Below are positions 31,400-42,379 of a DNA stretch of 64,000 nucleotides, piece by piece. Made by a program: the position numbers and the translations under genes. The stretch is from Ilex aquifolium (taxonomy: Eukaryota > Streptophyta > Magnoliopsida > Aquifoliales > Aquifoliaceae). Position 1 is the stretch's first letter. The number at the start of each line of letters is the position of its first letter. The stretch is taken from contig OX637395.1 in the NCBI GenBank assembly GCA_951799425.1, forward strand, positions 13,432,451 to 13,496,450. The letters run 5' to 3'. A model generated the notes under the pieces. The model did no database searches. It was not told the DNA's origin and saw only the letters and a list, made by a program, of their open reading frames with translations.

Positions 31400-31810
31400 C
31401 CATAAAAGTTGTTACTAAATAACTAGCTCAAAAAGTGTATCTCATCCAATAGAGTTGAACCCCTCCATTAAAATTGTACTACATCCAATAGAGTTGTACC
31501 TCATCGAATAGAGTTGTACTCACATCCAAAAAAGTTGTAACTATCCATTAAAGTTGTACCACATCCAATAGAGTTGAACCATATCCATTAAAGGTGTAAC
31601 CACATCCAAAAGAGTTGTAATCATACCTTTAAAGTTGTACCATATCCATTAAAGGTATACCCATATCCAAAAGAGTTGTAATTCTTCAATTAAAGTTGTA
31701 CCCTATCCATTAAAGGTGTACCCACATCCAAAAGAGTTGTAATTCTTCAATTAAAGTTGTACCCTATCCATTAAAGGTGTAGAGTTGTAATCCTACCATT
31801 AAACTTGTAA
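31400..31810 (+). repeat. Minisatellite: CCATTAAAGTTGTA / CCAATAGAGTTGTA
   Basis: About fifteen degenerate units of 20-30 bp, each combining (ATCCATTAAA|ATCCAATAG)-GTTGTACC. One 57-bp segment (about 31675-31735) is repeated almost exactly at 31735-31775. This is the left edge of the 17-kb repeat mosaic. Confidence 0.85.
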
Positions 31811-32028
31811 CCGTTAACTATTTGATTAGTTTCAACCCAATTATTAATATCAATTATTAGCCCAATTATTAAGATCAATTATATATTTAAGGAACAATTA
31901 TATTACTTTGTCCCTATGTATTTTCTACGGAAAAAAATAATAGACGTTTCTAATTAGGTAATGTGGAATAAAAATATTACTTGAATGTGAAATATAGGGA
32001 ACAAAATAAAAATATTTTTATAGTTTAG

Positions 32029-32180
32029 GAGTGTAAGTGTAATTTACTTATGATGAATTAAGACCGGCCGTAGGAATAGGCGATCGATCCTGGTGTATAA
32101 TTACATTTACTTATCCTATCATATTACACTTTTATCCTTTTTATATTACACTTTTTTCCCTTTCATATTACACTTTTATT
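32029..32180 (+). repeat. Left bracket of the first ATTCAATT array
   Basis: GTGTAAGTGTAATTTAC, GAATTAAGACCGG and CGATCGATCC here recur at 34402-34470 as GTGTAAGTGTAATTTAC, GAATTAAGACCGGG and ACCGATCGGG. Each copy is followed by pyrimidine-rich ACTTTTATCC repeats. The two direct repeats, 2.37 kb apart, bracket the array at 32290-34230. Confidence 0.75.
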
Positions 32181-32289
32181 TTAATTCTAAAGAAGAAGTT
32201 GATCAGACCATTCCATACATAAGACTTGCAAGTGTCTTAGGCAGATTTGGAGGGGAAGAAGCATAGAAGAAGGTCATCGTCTTCAACCA

Positions 32290-34230
32290 CAGCCAATTCA
32301 ATTCCACCGATTTCACGATTTCACCGATTTCAATTCATCAAATTTACACCAAATTAACATTCAATTCTTCAAATCAACATTTAATTTTACCTAATAAACA
32401 TTTAATTCATTAAATTAACATTAAATTCAACTAATAAACATTTAATTCATCAACGTAACATTCAATCTCATCCAATTTATATTCAAATTCATTCAATTAA
32501 CATTCAATTCATAAAATTAATATCGAAAATCCTCCAAAAAAGATTCAATTTAATAAATTAATATCAAAGTAACACGCAATTTCATCCAACCAACATTATA
32601 TAAATAACAAATTAACATTCAATTCTTCAAATCAAAATTCAATTTCATCTAATAAACATTTAATTCTTCAACTTAACATTCAATCACATCCAATTAATAT
32701 TCAATTCATAAAATTAACATTCAATTCATCTAATTTATATTCAAATTCATTAAATTAACACTCAATTTATCAAATTAATATCGAAAATCATCGAATAAAG
32801 GTTCAATTTAATAAATCAACATCAAAGTAACATACAATTTCATCCAATAAACATTTAATTCATCAAATCAATACCAAATTAATATTCTATTCAACAAATT
32901 AACATTCAATTTCATCTAATAACATTTAATATACAATTCATTAAATTTATACCAAATAAACATTTAATTTCATCAAATAAACATTCAATTCATCATATGA
33001 ACACCAAAATAAAATTCAATTCATCCAATTAATATTTAATTCATTAAATTAACATTCAATTCATCAAATTAAAATAAAAAATATCTAATAAAGATTTAAT
33101 TCATCAAATCAACACCAAATTAACATTCAATTTAACAAATTAACATTCAATTTAACAAATTAACATTTTATTTCGAATAATAAACATTCAATTCATTAAA
33201 TTAACATTTAAATTAACTATTTAACATTCAATTCATCAAATTAACATTCAATTTTTCAAATCAACACCAAACTAAAAATCAATTCATCAAATTAACACAA
33301 AATTAATATTCAATTCATTAAATTCGCATTCAATTATATATGATAAACATTTAATTCATCAAATTAACCTAACGTTCAATTCCATCCAATAAAATTTTAA
33401 TTTATCAAATTAACACTAAATTAACATTCAATTCGTGCAATATATATTTAAATTCATCCAATTTACACTCAATTCATCAAATTAACATCCAAAATCATCT
33501 AATAAAAATTCAATTTATCAAACCAACACCAATGTAATATAAAAATTCATTGAATAAATATTTAATTCATCAAATCAACACCAAATAAACATTCAATTCA
33601 AAAAATTAAAATTTCATTTCGTATAATAAACATTCAATTCATTAAATTAACATTTAAATTAACTATTTAAAATTAAATTTATCAAATTAAGATTCAATTT
33701 TATCCAATTAATATTCAATTCATTAAATTAACACCAAATTAATATTCAATTCTTCAAATTAACACTAAATTAACTTTCAATTCATCAAATTAACACAAAA
33801 TTAATATTTAATTCATCGAATTCACATTTAATTCCATCTAATAAATAATTAATTCATCAAATTAACTTAATATTCAGTTGTATCAAATAAATATTCAATT
33901 CATCAAATTAATACTAAATTAACATTCAATTCATCCAATTTATATTCAAAACCATCCAATTAACACTCAATTCATCAAATTAACATCCAAAATCATCTAA
34001 TAAAATTCAATTTATTAAACCAACACCAATGTAATATAGAAATTTATCGAATAAATATTTAATTCATCAAATCAACACCAAATTAACATTCAATTCAACA
34101 AATTAACATTTCGTTTCGTATAATAAACATTCAATTCATTAAATTAACACCAAATTAACATTTAATTCATCAAATCAATACAAAATTAACATTCAATTCA
34201 TCAAACTAACACCAAATTAATATAAATTGT
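32290..34230 (+). repeat. G-free minisatellite array 'alpha' (ATTCAATTCATCAAATTAAC)
   Basis: About 1.9 kb of degenerate units of roughly 20-24 bp based on AACATTCAATTCATCAAATT with interspersed ACCAAATTAACA. The plus strand is almost devoid of G over the whole array. Unit order is not regular. No open frame of note. The same vocabulary returns at 38756-41330. Confidence 0.9.
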
Positions 34231-34401
34231 ATGAATTGAATATATATTTGGTATTGATTTCATCAATTGAACATAAATTTGGTGTTAATTTGACGAATGA
34301 ATATGTATTGGATGAATTTAATGTTAATAGTTGAATTTAAATGTTAATTTTATTAATTGAATGTTTATTAGATGAAATGTAATTTTAATTTAGCGTTTGT
34401 G

Positions 34402-34620
34402 GGGTGTAAGTGTAATTTACATGTAGAAGAATTAAGACCGGGCGAAGAAATGGGAGACCGATCGGGGGTTAATATCACACTTTTATCCCTTTTATCCCTT
34501 AACTATCACACTTTTATTCCTTTTATCCCTTAACTATCACATTTTTATCCATTTTATCCCTTAACTATCATACTTTTATCTCTTTTATCCCTTAACTATC
34601 ACACTTTTATCCCTTAAATA
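34402..34620 (+). repeat. Right bracket plus 31-bp tandem repeat
   Basis: The bracket copy (34402-34470) is followed by four to five units of a 31-bp repeat reading CACTTTTATCCCTTTTATCC then CTTAACTATCA. The units are well conserved relative to the neighbouring arrays, suggesting more recent amplification. Confidence 0.85.
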
Positions 34621-34754
34621 ATCAAAAAAATCCTATTGTCATCAAAAAATATTCAATATTTTTTAAATAGTCCTATTTTTTATTAACAACAAATAAATAA
34701 TGAATAAAATCAAATAATTAAAAGAATTATAAATAAAAAAATTGTAAATAATGC

Positions 34755-37330
34755 TTCCAACTATTTGGGTAGGGGTATAACTTTTTTGGATTGGGCTCCA
34801 ACTTTTGGGGTGACTCGGATTAGCTAGATTATAACTGTTTTGGGGAGATTTCAACTATTTTGGATTGAGTTATAACCTTTTCGTATGAGGTTTAATTTTT
34901 TAGGATTGGATTATATTTTTTTGGGGTGGTTCTAACTTTTTGGGATATAGTTTCAATTTTTATGCATTAATTTATATTTTTGGCTCACGTTTCAATTTTT
35001 TTAATTGAGTTATAACCTTTTTGGGGTAGGTTTTAACTATTGGGGAGAGGTTCCAACTCTTTGGGTAGGGGTATAACTTTTTGAATTGGATTCCAATTTT
35101 TGACTGAAGTTTCAACTTTTTTGAATTGAATTATAACTTTTTTGGTAGAGATTCCAACTTTTTTGGGGTGGGTTCCAACTTTTTTGGGGTGGATTCCAAT
35201 TTTTTTGGTAGGGGTTCCAACTTTTTGGGTAGGGGTTCCAACTTTTTTGCGGTGGGTTCTAACTTTTTTGGGGGTGGGTTCTAACTTTTTTTGGGGTGGG
35301 TTCTAACTTTTTGGTGATAGAGTTTCAACTTTTATGCATTAGTTTATACTTTTTGGGCTTGCATTTCAACTTTTTTGAATTGAGTTATAATTTTTTGGGA
35401 TGAGCTCCAATGGTTGGGGGAGGGGTTCCAACTTTTATGGTGAGATTTTAACTATTTTGGATTGGGTTAGAACTTTTTGGGATAGAGTTTCAACTTTTTG
35501 GCTGAAGTTTCAACTTTTTTGAATTGAATTATAACTTTTTGGGGTGGGTTCTAACTTTGAGGGGAGAAGTTCCAACTTTTTTGGTGGGGGTTCCAACTTT
35601 TTCGGCTTGTGTTTCAACTTTTTTGAATTGAGTTATAACTTTTTGAGATGAACTCTAACGGTTGGGGGAGAGGTTCCAACTTTTATGGTGAGATTTTAAC
35701 TATTTTAGATTAGGTTATAATTTTTGGGGATAGAGTTACAACTTTTTGGCTGAGGTTTCAGCTTTTTTGAATTTAATTATAATTTTTTGGAGTGGGTTCT
35801 AACTTTAAGGGGAGGGGTTCTAACTCTTTCGGTAGAGGTTCTAACTTTTTTAGTAGGGGTTCCAACTTTTTTGGGGTGGGTTCCAATTTTTTGGGGATAG
35901 AGTTTCAACTTTTGTGCATTAGTTTATACTTTTTGGGCTTATGTTTCAACTTTTTTGAATTGAGTTATAACTCTTTGGGATGAGCTCTAACGGTTGGAGA
36001 AGAGGTTCCAACGTTTATGGTGAGATTTTAACTATTTTGGATTGGGTTATAACTTTTTGAAATAGAGTTTCAACTTTTTTGCTGAGGTTTCAACTTTTTT
36101 GAATTGAATTATAACTTTTTTGGGTGGGTTCTAACTGTTGGGGGGACGGGTTCCAACTTTTTTGGTAGGGGTTCCAATTTTTTTGAGTAGGGATTCCAAC
36201 TTTTTGGGTAGGGGCTCCAACTTTTTTGGGGTGAGTTTTAACTTTTTTTGGAGTGGGTTCTAACTTTTTGGGGATAGAGTTTCAACTTTGATGCATTAGT
36301 TTATACTTTTGGGGCTTGTGTTTCAACTTTTTAGAATTGAGTTATAACTTTTTGGGGTGGGTTCTAACTGTTGGGGGAGGGGTTCCAACTTTTTTGGTAG
36401 GGGTTCCAATTTTTTTTGTAGGGGTTCTAACTTTTTTAGTAGGGGTTCCAACTTTTTTCAAGTGGGTTCCAACTTCTTTGAATAGGGGTTCTAACTTTTT
36501 GGGTAGGGGTTTCAACTGTTTTGGGGTGGGTTCCAACTTTTTTTGGGATAAGTTCTAACTTTTTGGGGATAGAGTTTCAACTTTTATGCATTAGTTTATA
36601 TTTTTTGGGCTTGTGTTTCAACTTTTTTGAATTGAGTTATAACTTTTTAGGGTGGGTTCCAACTGTTGGGGGAGGGGTTCCAACTTTTTCGGTAGGGATT
36701 CCAACTTTTTGGGGTGAGTTCCAACTTTTTTTGGGGTGGGTTCTAACTTTTTGAGGATAGAGTTTTAACTTTTATGCATTAGTTTATATTTTTTGGGCTT
36801 GTGTTTCAACCTTTTTGAATTGAGTTATAACGTTTTGGGGTGGGTTCTAACTGTTAAAGGGAAGAGTTCCAACTTTTTCGGTATGAGTTCCAACTTTTTG
36901 GGTAGGGGTTCTAACTTTTATGGGGTGAGTTCCAACTTTTTTTGGGGTGGGTTCTAACTTTTTGGGGATAGAATTTCAACTTTTATGCATTAGTTTATAC
37001 TTTTTGGGCTTGTGTTTCAACTTTTTTGAATTGAATTATAACTTTTTGGGGTGGGTTCTGACTCTTGGAAGGAGGGGTTCCAACCTTTTTGGTACGGTAT
37101 AACGGTTGGGGGAGGGGTTCCAACTTTTACAGTAGGGGTTCTTACTTTTTTGGTAGAGGTTCTAATTTTTTTGGGGTGGGTTCCAACTTTTTTTGGGGTG
37201 AGTTCTAATTTTTTGGGGATATAATTTCAATTTTTATGTATTAGTTTATATTTTTTGGGCTTAGTTTTCAATTTTTTTGGATTGAGTTATAATTTTTTGG
37301 GTGGATTCTAACTTATGTGGGAGTTAGACC
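34755..37330 (+). repeat. G/T-rich minisatellite array 'beta' with higher-order structure
   Basis: About 2.6 kb of units based on GGGGTGGGTTCTAACTTTTT and GGTAGGGGTTCCAACTTTTT. C occurs almost only in the AAC of each unit, so the plus strand is G/T-rich. A marker phrase TTTATGCATTAGTTTATA followed by GGGCTTGTGTTTCAAC recurs at about 34962, 35334, 35914, 36291, 36585, 36774, 36984 and 37236, giving higher-order units of about 190 to 580 bp. Repetitive open frames on both strands (for example at 35792-35983, 36316-36558 and 36342-36536) are by-products of the lack of C and are not called as genes. Confidence 0.9.
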
Positions 37331-37334
37331 TTTA

Positions 37335-37795
37335 AAAGTGAAATTACTACATTTTTTAGGTATGTTACCAGCTTTTTGGTATGAGGTTATTTGTCAAATT
37401 CTACTCCTTTTTCATCGATTTATCAGGTAACCGATATTCCACTTTTTAAATTGATCAAAGGCTACAAAAACAGAAAAATTACATCAATGACCCAAATGGA
37501 ATGTCAGTAGCGTACTGGAAAGCAAAATTCGATATTGTACTACTTCATTTTAATTGCATGCAGACTAAATGAAAAGATCACAATTAAAGACAAAATGGAT
37601 GTAATAATGCCTGAAGTGGTCCCACAATTTATTTTTCCATCTTTTTTCGTCCTTCTCTGTTCAGTGGCCATAAAATAGTTTTTTTTTCAACAATTTGCTG
37701 ACGAGGCATGACTACAGGAACCAAACCCTGGAAGAAGAAAGAGAGAGGGTAGTGGGTCCAGCTGCCCTCAAGTCAAAAGGGTGTTCACAATTTTT
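37335..37795. other. Non-repetitive island inside the repeat mosaic
   Basis: About 460 bp of ordinary-complexity DNA between two arrays. It has no open frame of note and no recognised element. A GAAAGAGAGAGGG stretch lies near 37740-37750. Confidence 0.5.
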
Positions 37796-37799
37796 GATA

Positions 37800-38755
37800 T
37801 TTAATAATATTATTTAGACTTAATTTTTTAATTTAATTTATCATAATTATTAGATTAGTTATAAATTTTAATAAATATTACAGTCCAATGTCAGTCTAAT
37901 AATTATGAATAATTAATTCAATAAATTAAACAAAATAATATTGTTATTTGATAGAATTTTTCATTCACTACAATAAAAGACCAGTAAATATCTTCCTTAT
38001 GCACTATTCATATATGGGCCCACACCATTGGAAGAAAACCTAACTAATGTCAGACAATAGAATGTCGGGTAACTCTACGCCAACCTACTTATGGATAAAA
38101 TTACCACATTTAAAGGTAATATTACGAAGATTGTGATAAATTTATGACATAAATTAGTTAAGTTACAATTACTATAGACAAATTTACAACAACTTTGGTT
38201 ACTTTACAACAATTAAGGGCATATTATACTACGATAGAGGTGAATTTACAACAAATGAGATAAAATTACTACTTATTAGGGTAAAATTATCACCACTGTG
38301 AATAAAGTTATCACATTTAAAGGTCATATTATAAGGATTGTGAGTTAATTTAGAAATAAATTAAGTACAACCATTGTGGACGAATTTATAACAAATTTGG
38401 TAAAACTACATGGGTATATTTAATTCAGTTTATGATTAAGATACAATAATAGTGAACAAAGTTACACGAGTATAGGCCAAAGTTACTATTGTATTGGTTA
38501 AAATTCAACATATGTGGATAATTTTATCAATTATGGTATTCTTACCCTAAATAATGGTAAATTCGCCCTAAATACTAGTAACGTCATCCAAAATCATCGT
38601 AATATTACCGTAAAAGTGGTAATATTGTCTCTAACGGTGGTAATGTTACATCAAACAAAAATAACATTACCCGAATAGTGGTAAATGCACCTTAAATCAC
38701 AGTAAATTCACCCAAATCATTGTAATATTATTCCAAACAATGGTATTTTCAATCC
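37800..38755 (+). repeat. Array 'gamma' (TTTACCACAATTGTGG type)
   Basis: Recurrent phrases such as ATTACCACATTTAAAGGT, GTGAATAAAGTTATCAC, GTGGACGAATTTATAAC and GTGGTAATATTG, each roughly 20-25 bp. Related blocks appear at about 42760-43030, 44480-44870 and 47050-48500. Confidence 0.75.
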
Positions 38756-41330
38756 AAATGACATTCAATTCATCAAATCAACATTCAAATTCTTCAAATT
38801 AATATTTAATTAATCTAATTAATATTAAATTAACATTTAATTCATTTTATTACCATTAAAATTCATAAAATTAATATTCAATTTTTTCAAATTAAAATTC
38901 AATTCATCTAATTAATATTCAAATTTATTCAATTAACATTCTCTATATCAAATTAACATCCAAAATCGAAATTGGATAAACATTCAATTCATCAAATCAA
39001 CACCAAAGTACAATGCAATTTCATTCAATTAACACTCAAATCATCAAATTGATATCCAAATTCATAATTAGCACTAAATTCATCTAATTAATAGTCAATT
39101 TAGTTAGATTAACATTTAATTTATCTAATAAATAATAAATTAACATTCAATTAATATTCACTTCATCAAATTAACACAAAATTATCATTCAATTCATCAA
39201 ATTAACACAAAACTATCATTTAATTCATCAAATTAACATTTAAATTCAACTGATCAACATTAAATTTATCAATTTAACATTCAATTCATCCAATTAAAAT
39301 CAATTAACATTCAATTCATTCAATTTATATTCACATCACATTAACACTCAATTCGTCAAATTAACATAAAAAATCATTCAATAAACATTCAAGTTCACCC
39401 AAATAATATTCAATCGACTAAATTTATACGAAATTAATATTTAATTCATCCAATTAACATTTAATTCATCAAATTAATATTCAAAAAATATGAAATTTCA
39501 TCCAACCAACATTCAATTTATCAAATTGACATTAAATTAACATCCATATTCATTCAGTTAATATTAAATTCATCAATTTATTATTCAACATCGTTCAACA
39601 TCAAATTGACAAAATTAAATTCATTAAATTAATACAAAACTAACATTCAATTTCTTCTACTTAACATTTAGTTGATCAAAGTAATATTGAATTTGAACAA
39701 GTGCAATTAAATTCATCAAATTATCAACCAAATTAACATTCAACTTCATCCAATTAATATTCAATTCATCCAATTAACATTCAATTTCATCTCATTAACA
39801 AAAAAATTGATCAAATTAGCATCCAAAATCTTCAAATTAACATTTAATTCACCAAATCAAAATTAAGGTAACATGAAATTTCATCTACTTACACTCAATT
39901 CATGAAATTGACATCAAATTAGCATCCAAAATTATTCAGTAACATTTAATTCATCAAATTAAAATTAAATTTCATCCAATTAGCATTCAATTTATAAAAT
40001 GAATAATAAATTAAAATTTAGTTCATTAAATTAACACAGATGTAACAATTAATTTATCAAATTAACAATAAATTAATAGTAAAATTCATAAAATTAATAC
40101 AAAATTAATATTAATGTCATTTTATTAACATTCAATTCTTCAAATTAACATTCAAATTCAACTAGTTTACATTAAATTCATAAAATTAACATCAAAATTA
40201 ACATTCCATTAATTCATCCAATGTTATATTCAAATTCACCAAATCAACTTTCAATGCATTAAAAAAGGGAAAGTTTGGGATCGATCACAAACGTCTATAA
40301 TCGATCGCAAGTTCACAAAAGTGAGTTTTTTGAAACCTAGAGACTAGTGACCGACCACAAACATTTTGGATAATATTAACACCATATTAATTTGACATTC
40401 AATTTATCAAATTAACAACAAATTTTAATCTAATTAATATTTAAATTCAACTAATTAACATCAAATTAATATCAAAATTAGCATTCAATTTCACCCAATT
40501 AATATTTAATTCATTACATTAACACAAATTAACATTCAGTTTATCTAATTCTTATTTAAATTCATCCCATTAACATTCAATTTCATGCAAATCAATATTC
40601 AATTCATCAAAGTAACACCAAAATGACATTCAAATTCTCAAATTAATACTCAATTTCATTAAATTAACATTCAATTTATCAAATTAACAATATATTAACA
40701 TTCAAATTCATTAAATTAACGTTCAATTCATCAAATTAATATAAAATGAATAACCAATGTTAATCTAATTAATATTTAAATTCAAATAATTAACATCAAA
40801 TTAATATCCAAATTAGCATTCAATTTTATCTAATTAACATTCAATTTATCAAATTAATAATAAATTAACATTTAATTTCATCCAAAATAATTCGGTTCAT
40901 CCAATGTATATTCAAATTCACCAAATTAACATCTAATGCATCAAATTAACATCTCAAATCACCCAATTAATATTCAATTCATCAAATAAACATTAAAATA
41001 ATATACAAGTTCATTCAATTAACTTTCAAATCTTTAAATTGACATTATATTAATACCTAAATTCATCAAATTAGCATTTAGTTCATCAAATTTATATTCA
41101 ATTTTATCCAATTTATATTTAATTTATTAAACTAACAAAAAATCAACCTTCACTTTCATCCTTTTAACATTTAATTCATTAAATTAAAATAAAAGTGACA
41201 TTCATATTTATCCAATTAACATTCATTTTCACCCAGTTAACATTTAATTCATTAAATTAATTCCAAATTAATCAATTTAACATTCAGTTCCATCAAATTA
41301 TTTTGCTACATATTAAATTTCGAGTTAATT
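38756..41330 (+). repeat. Second 'alpha' array (ATTCAATTCATC), G-poor
   Basis: About 2.5 kb of the same degenerate vocabulary as 32290-34230, in the same orientation and again almost free of G. One 'delta' block (GGGATCGATCACAAACG, about 40268-40370) interrupts it. Confidence 0.85.
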
Positions 41331-42330
41331 AAAATTTATTTTTTTACATATTAAAATTTGAGCTGATTAAAATTCAGATTCGAGCTGATTCAATCGCTAC
41401 TCCTTCAGCTTGGTCTCTCAGCTAAAGTTCTACTACTTTAGCTAATGCTACCAACTCTGCAATCTTGTTCTAGCCCTCAGCCCAAAGCACAATTCTGGAC
41501 TTGCCTCAGCTCTACCATTGGCTCATTCTCCCAAAGCTACTTTGCCCTAAGCTATACTCGCAGCTCAATCTTCAAGCTCAGTTATGTTTAACTATCACCA
41601 TTATTTCATATCAGCTGAGCAATTTTATTGTTAGACATTATGCTTAGGTAGTTTTTATTCCATTTTTGTACTAAGCATGCTTTTTTATTTCCTTCAAACT
41701 ATTAATCTCCAATGTATTTAGATTGCATCGAGGGGTAAAGTACAAAAGTCTCCCCCAGCTAGGTGTAATTTAATTTTGAATAAATAAAATTCTCTCATAC
41801 CGTCGAGGTTCACCAAAAAAAAAAAAGATTCGAGCTGATTAAATTTTATTTTTTTATATATTAAAATTCGAGGCAATTAATTTTTTTTTTTACGTAGTAA
41901 AATTTGAGTTGATTTGAACTCAACTTGAACTACTAGCGTATATCACTGATTAAAATTCGATTCAAGTCGATTGAATTTTTTTTTTTTACTTCTTAAATTC
42001 GTGCTAATTAAAATTCGATTCAAGTTGATTTAAGTTTGAGTCGATTAAATTTATATTTTTTTATGAATTAAAATTCAGGCTGATTAAAATTCAATACAAG
42101 TTGATTAAAATTTGATGAGAGCTGATTAAAAATCGAACTGAATTTTAATCGACTCAAATTTTAATAAGTAAAGAAAATATAATTTTAAATCAACTCAAAT
42201 TTAAATACATAAAACATAAATTTTAATTAGCTCAAATCAAATTTCAATCAGCACGAATTTTAATAAGTAAAAAATATAAATTTCAATCAACTTGAATCGA
42301 ATTTTAATATTTAGTTTCATCCAATTAGAA
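41330..42330 (+). repeat. Array 'epsilon' (AAAATTCGATTCGAGTTGAT)
   Basis: Units of about 25-35 bp combining ATTAAAATTCGATTCGAG, CTGATTAAA and T-runs. Toward 42120-42330 the units appear in the inverse orientation (CAACTCAAATTTTAAT). A retroposed segment (41391-41826) is inserted. A second copy of the block lies at about 43620-44130. Confidence 0.8.
41391..41826 (+). mobile_element. Retroposed insertion with poly(A) and 14-bp direct repeats
   Basis: Ordinary-complexity sequence ending in GAGGTTCACC followed by a run of 12 A. GATTCGAGCTGATT lies immediately on both sides (41377-41390 and 41827-41840). That fits target-primed insertion, though the same word also belongs to the host array. The sequence before the tail (AAGTCTCCCCCAGCTAGG, GAATAAATAAAATTC) resembles LINE 3' ends. 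It is probably a 5'-truncated L1-type LINE, or else a retroposed transcript. No open frame. Confidence 0.65.
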
Positions 42331-42379
42331 TTCAATATAATCGAATTTCAATGTTAATTTGATAAAACTGACAGTCATT

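Noticed and set aside
34755..37330. Repetitive open frames on both strands of the beta array, encoding GSNF/VPTF-type repeats
   Set aside because: They arise because the array lacks C on one strand and so rarely forms stops. Frames shift freely between units, and no start context or codon conservation is visible.
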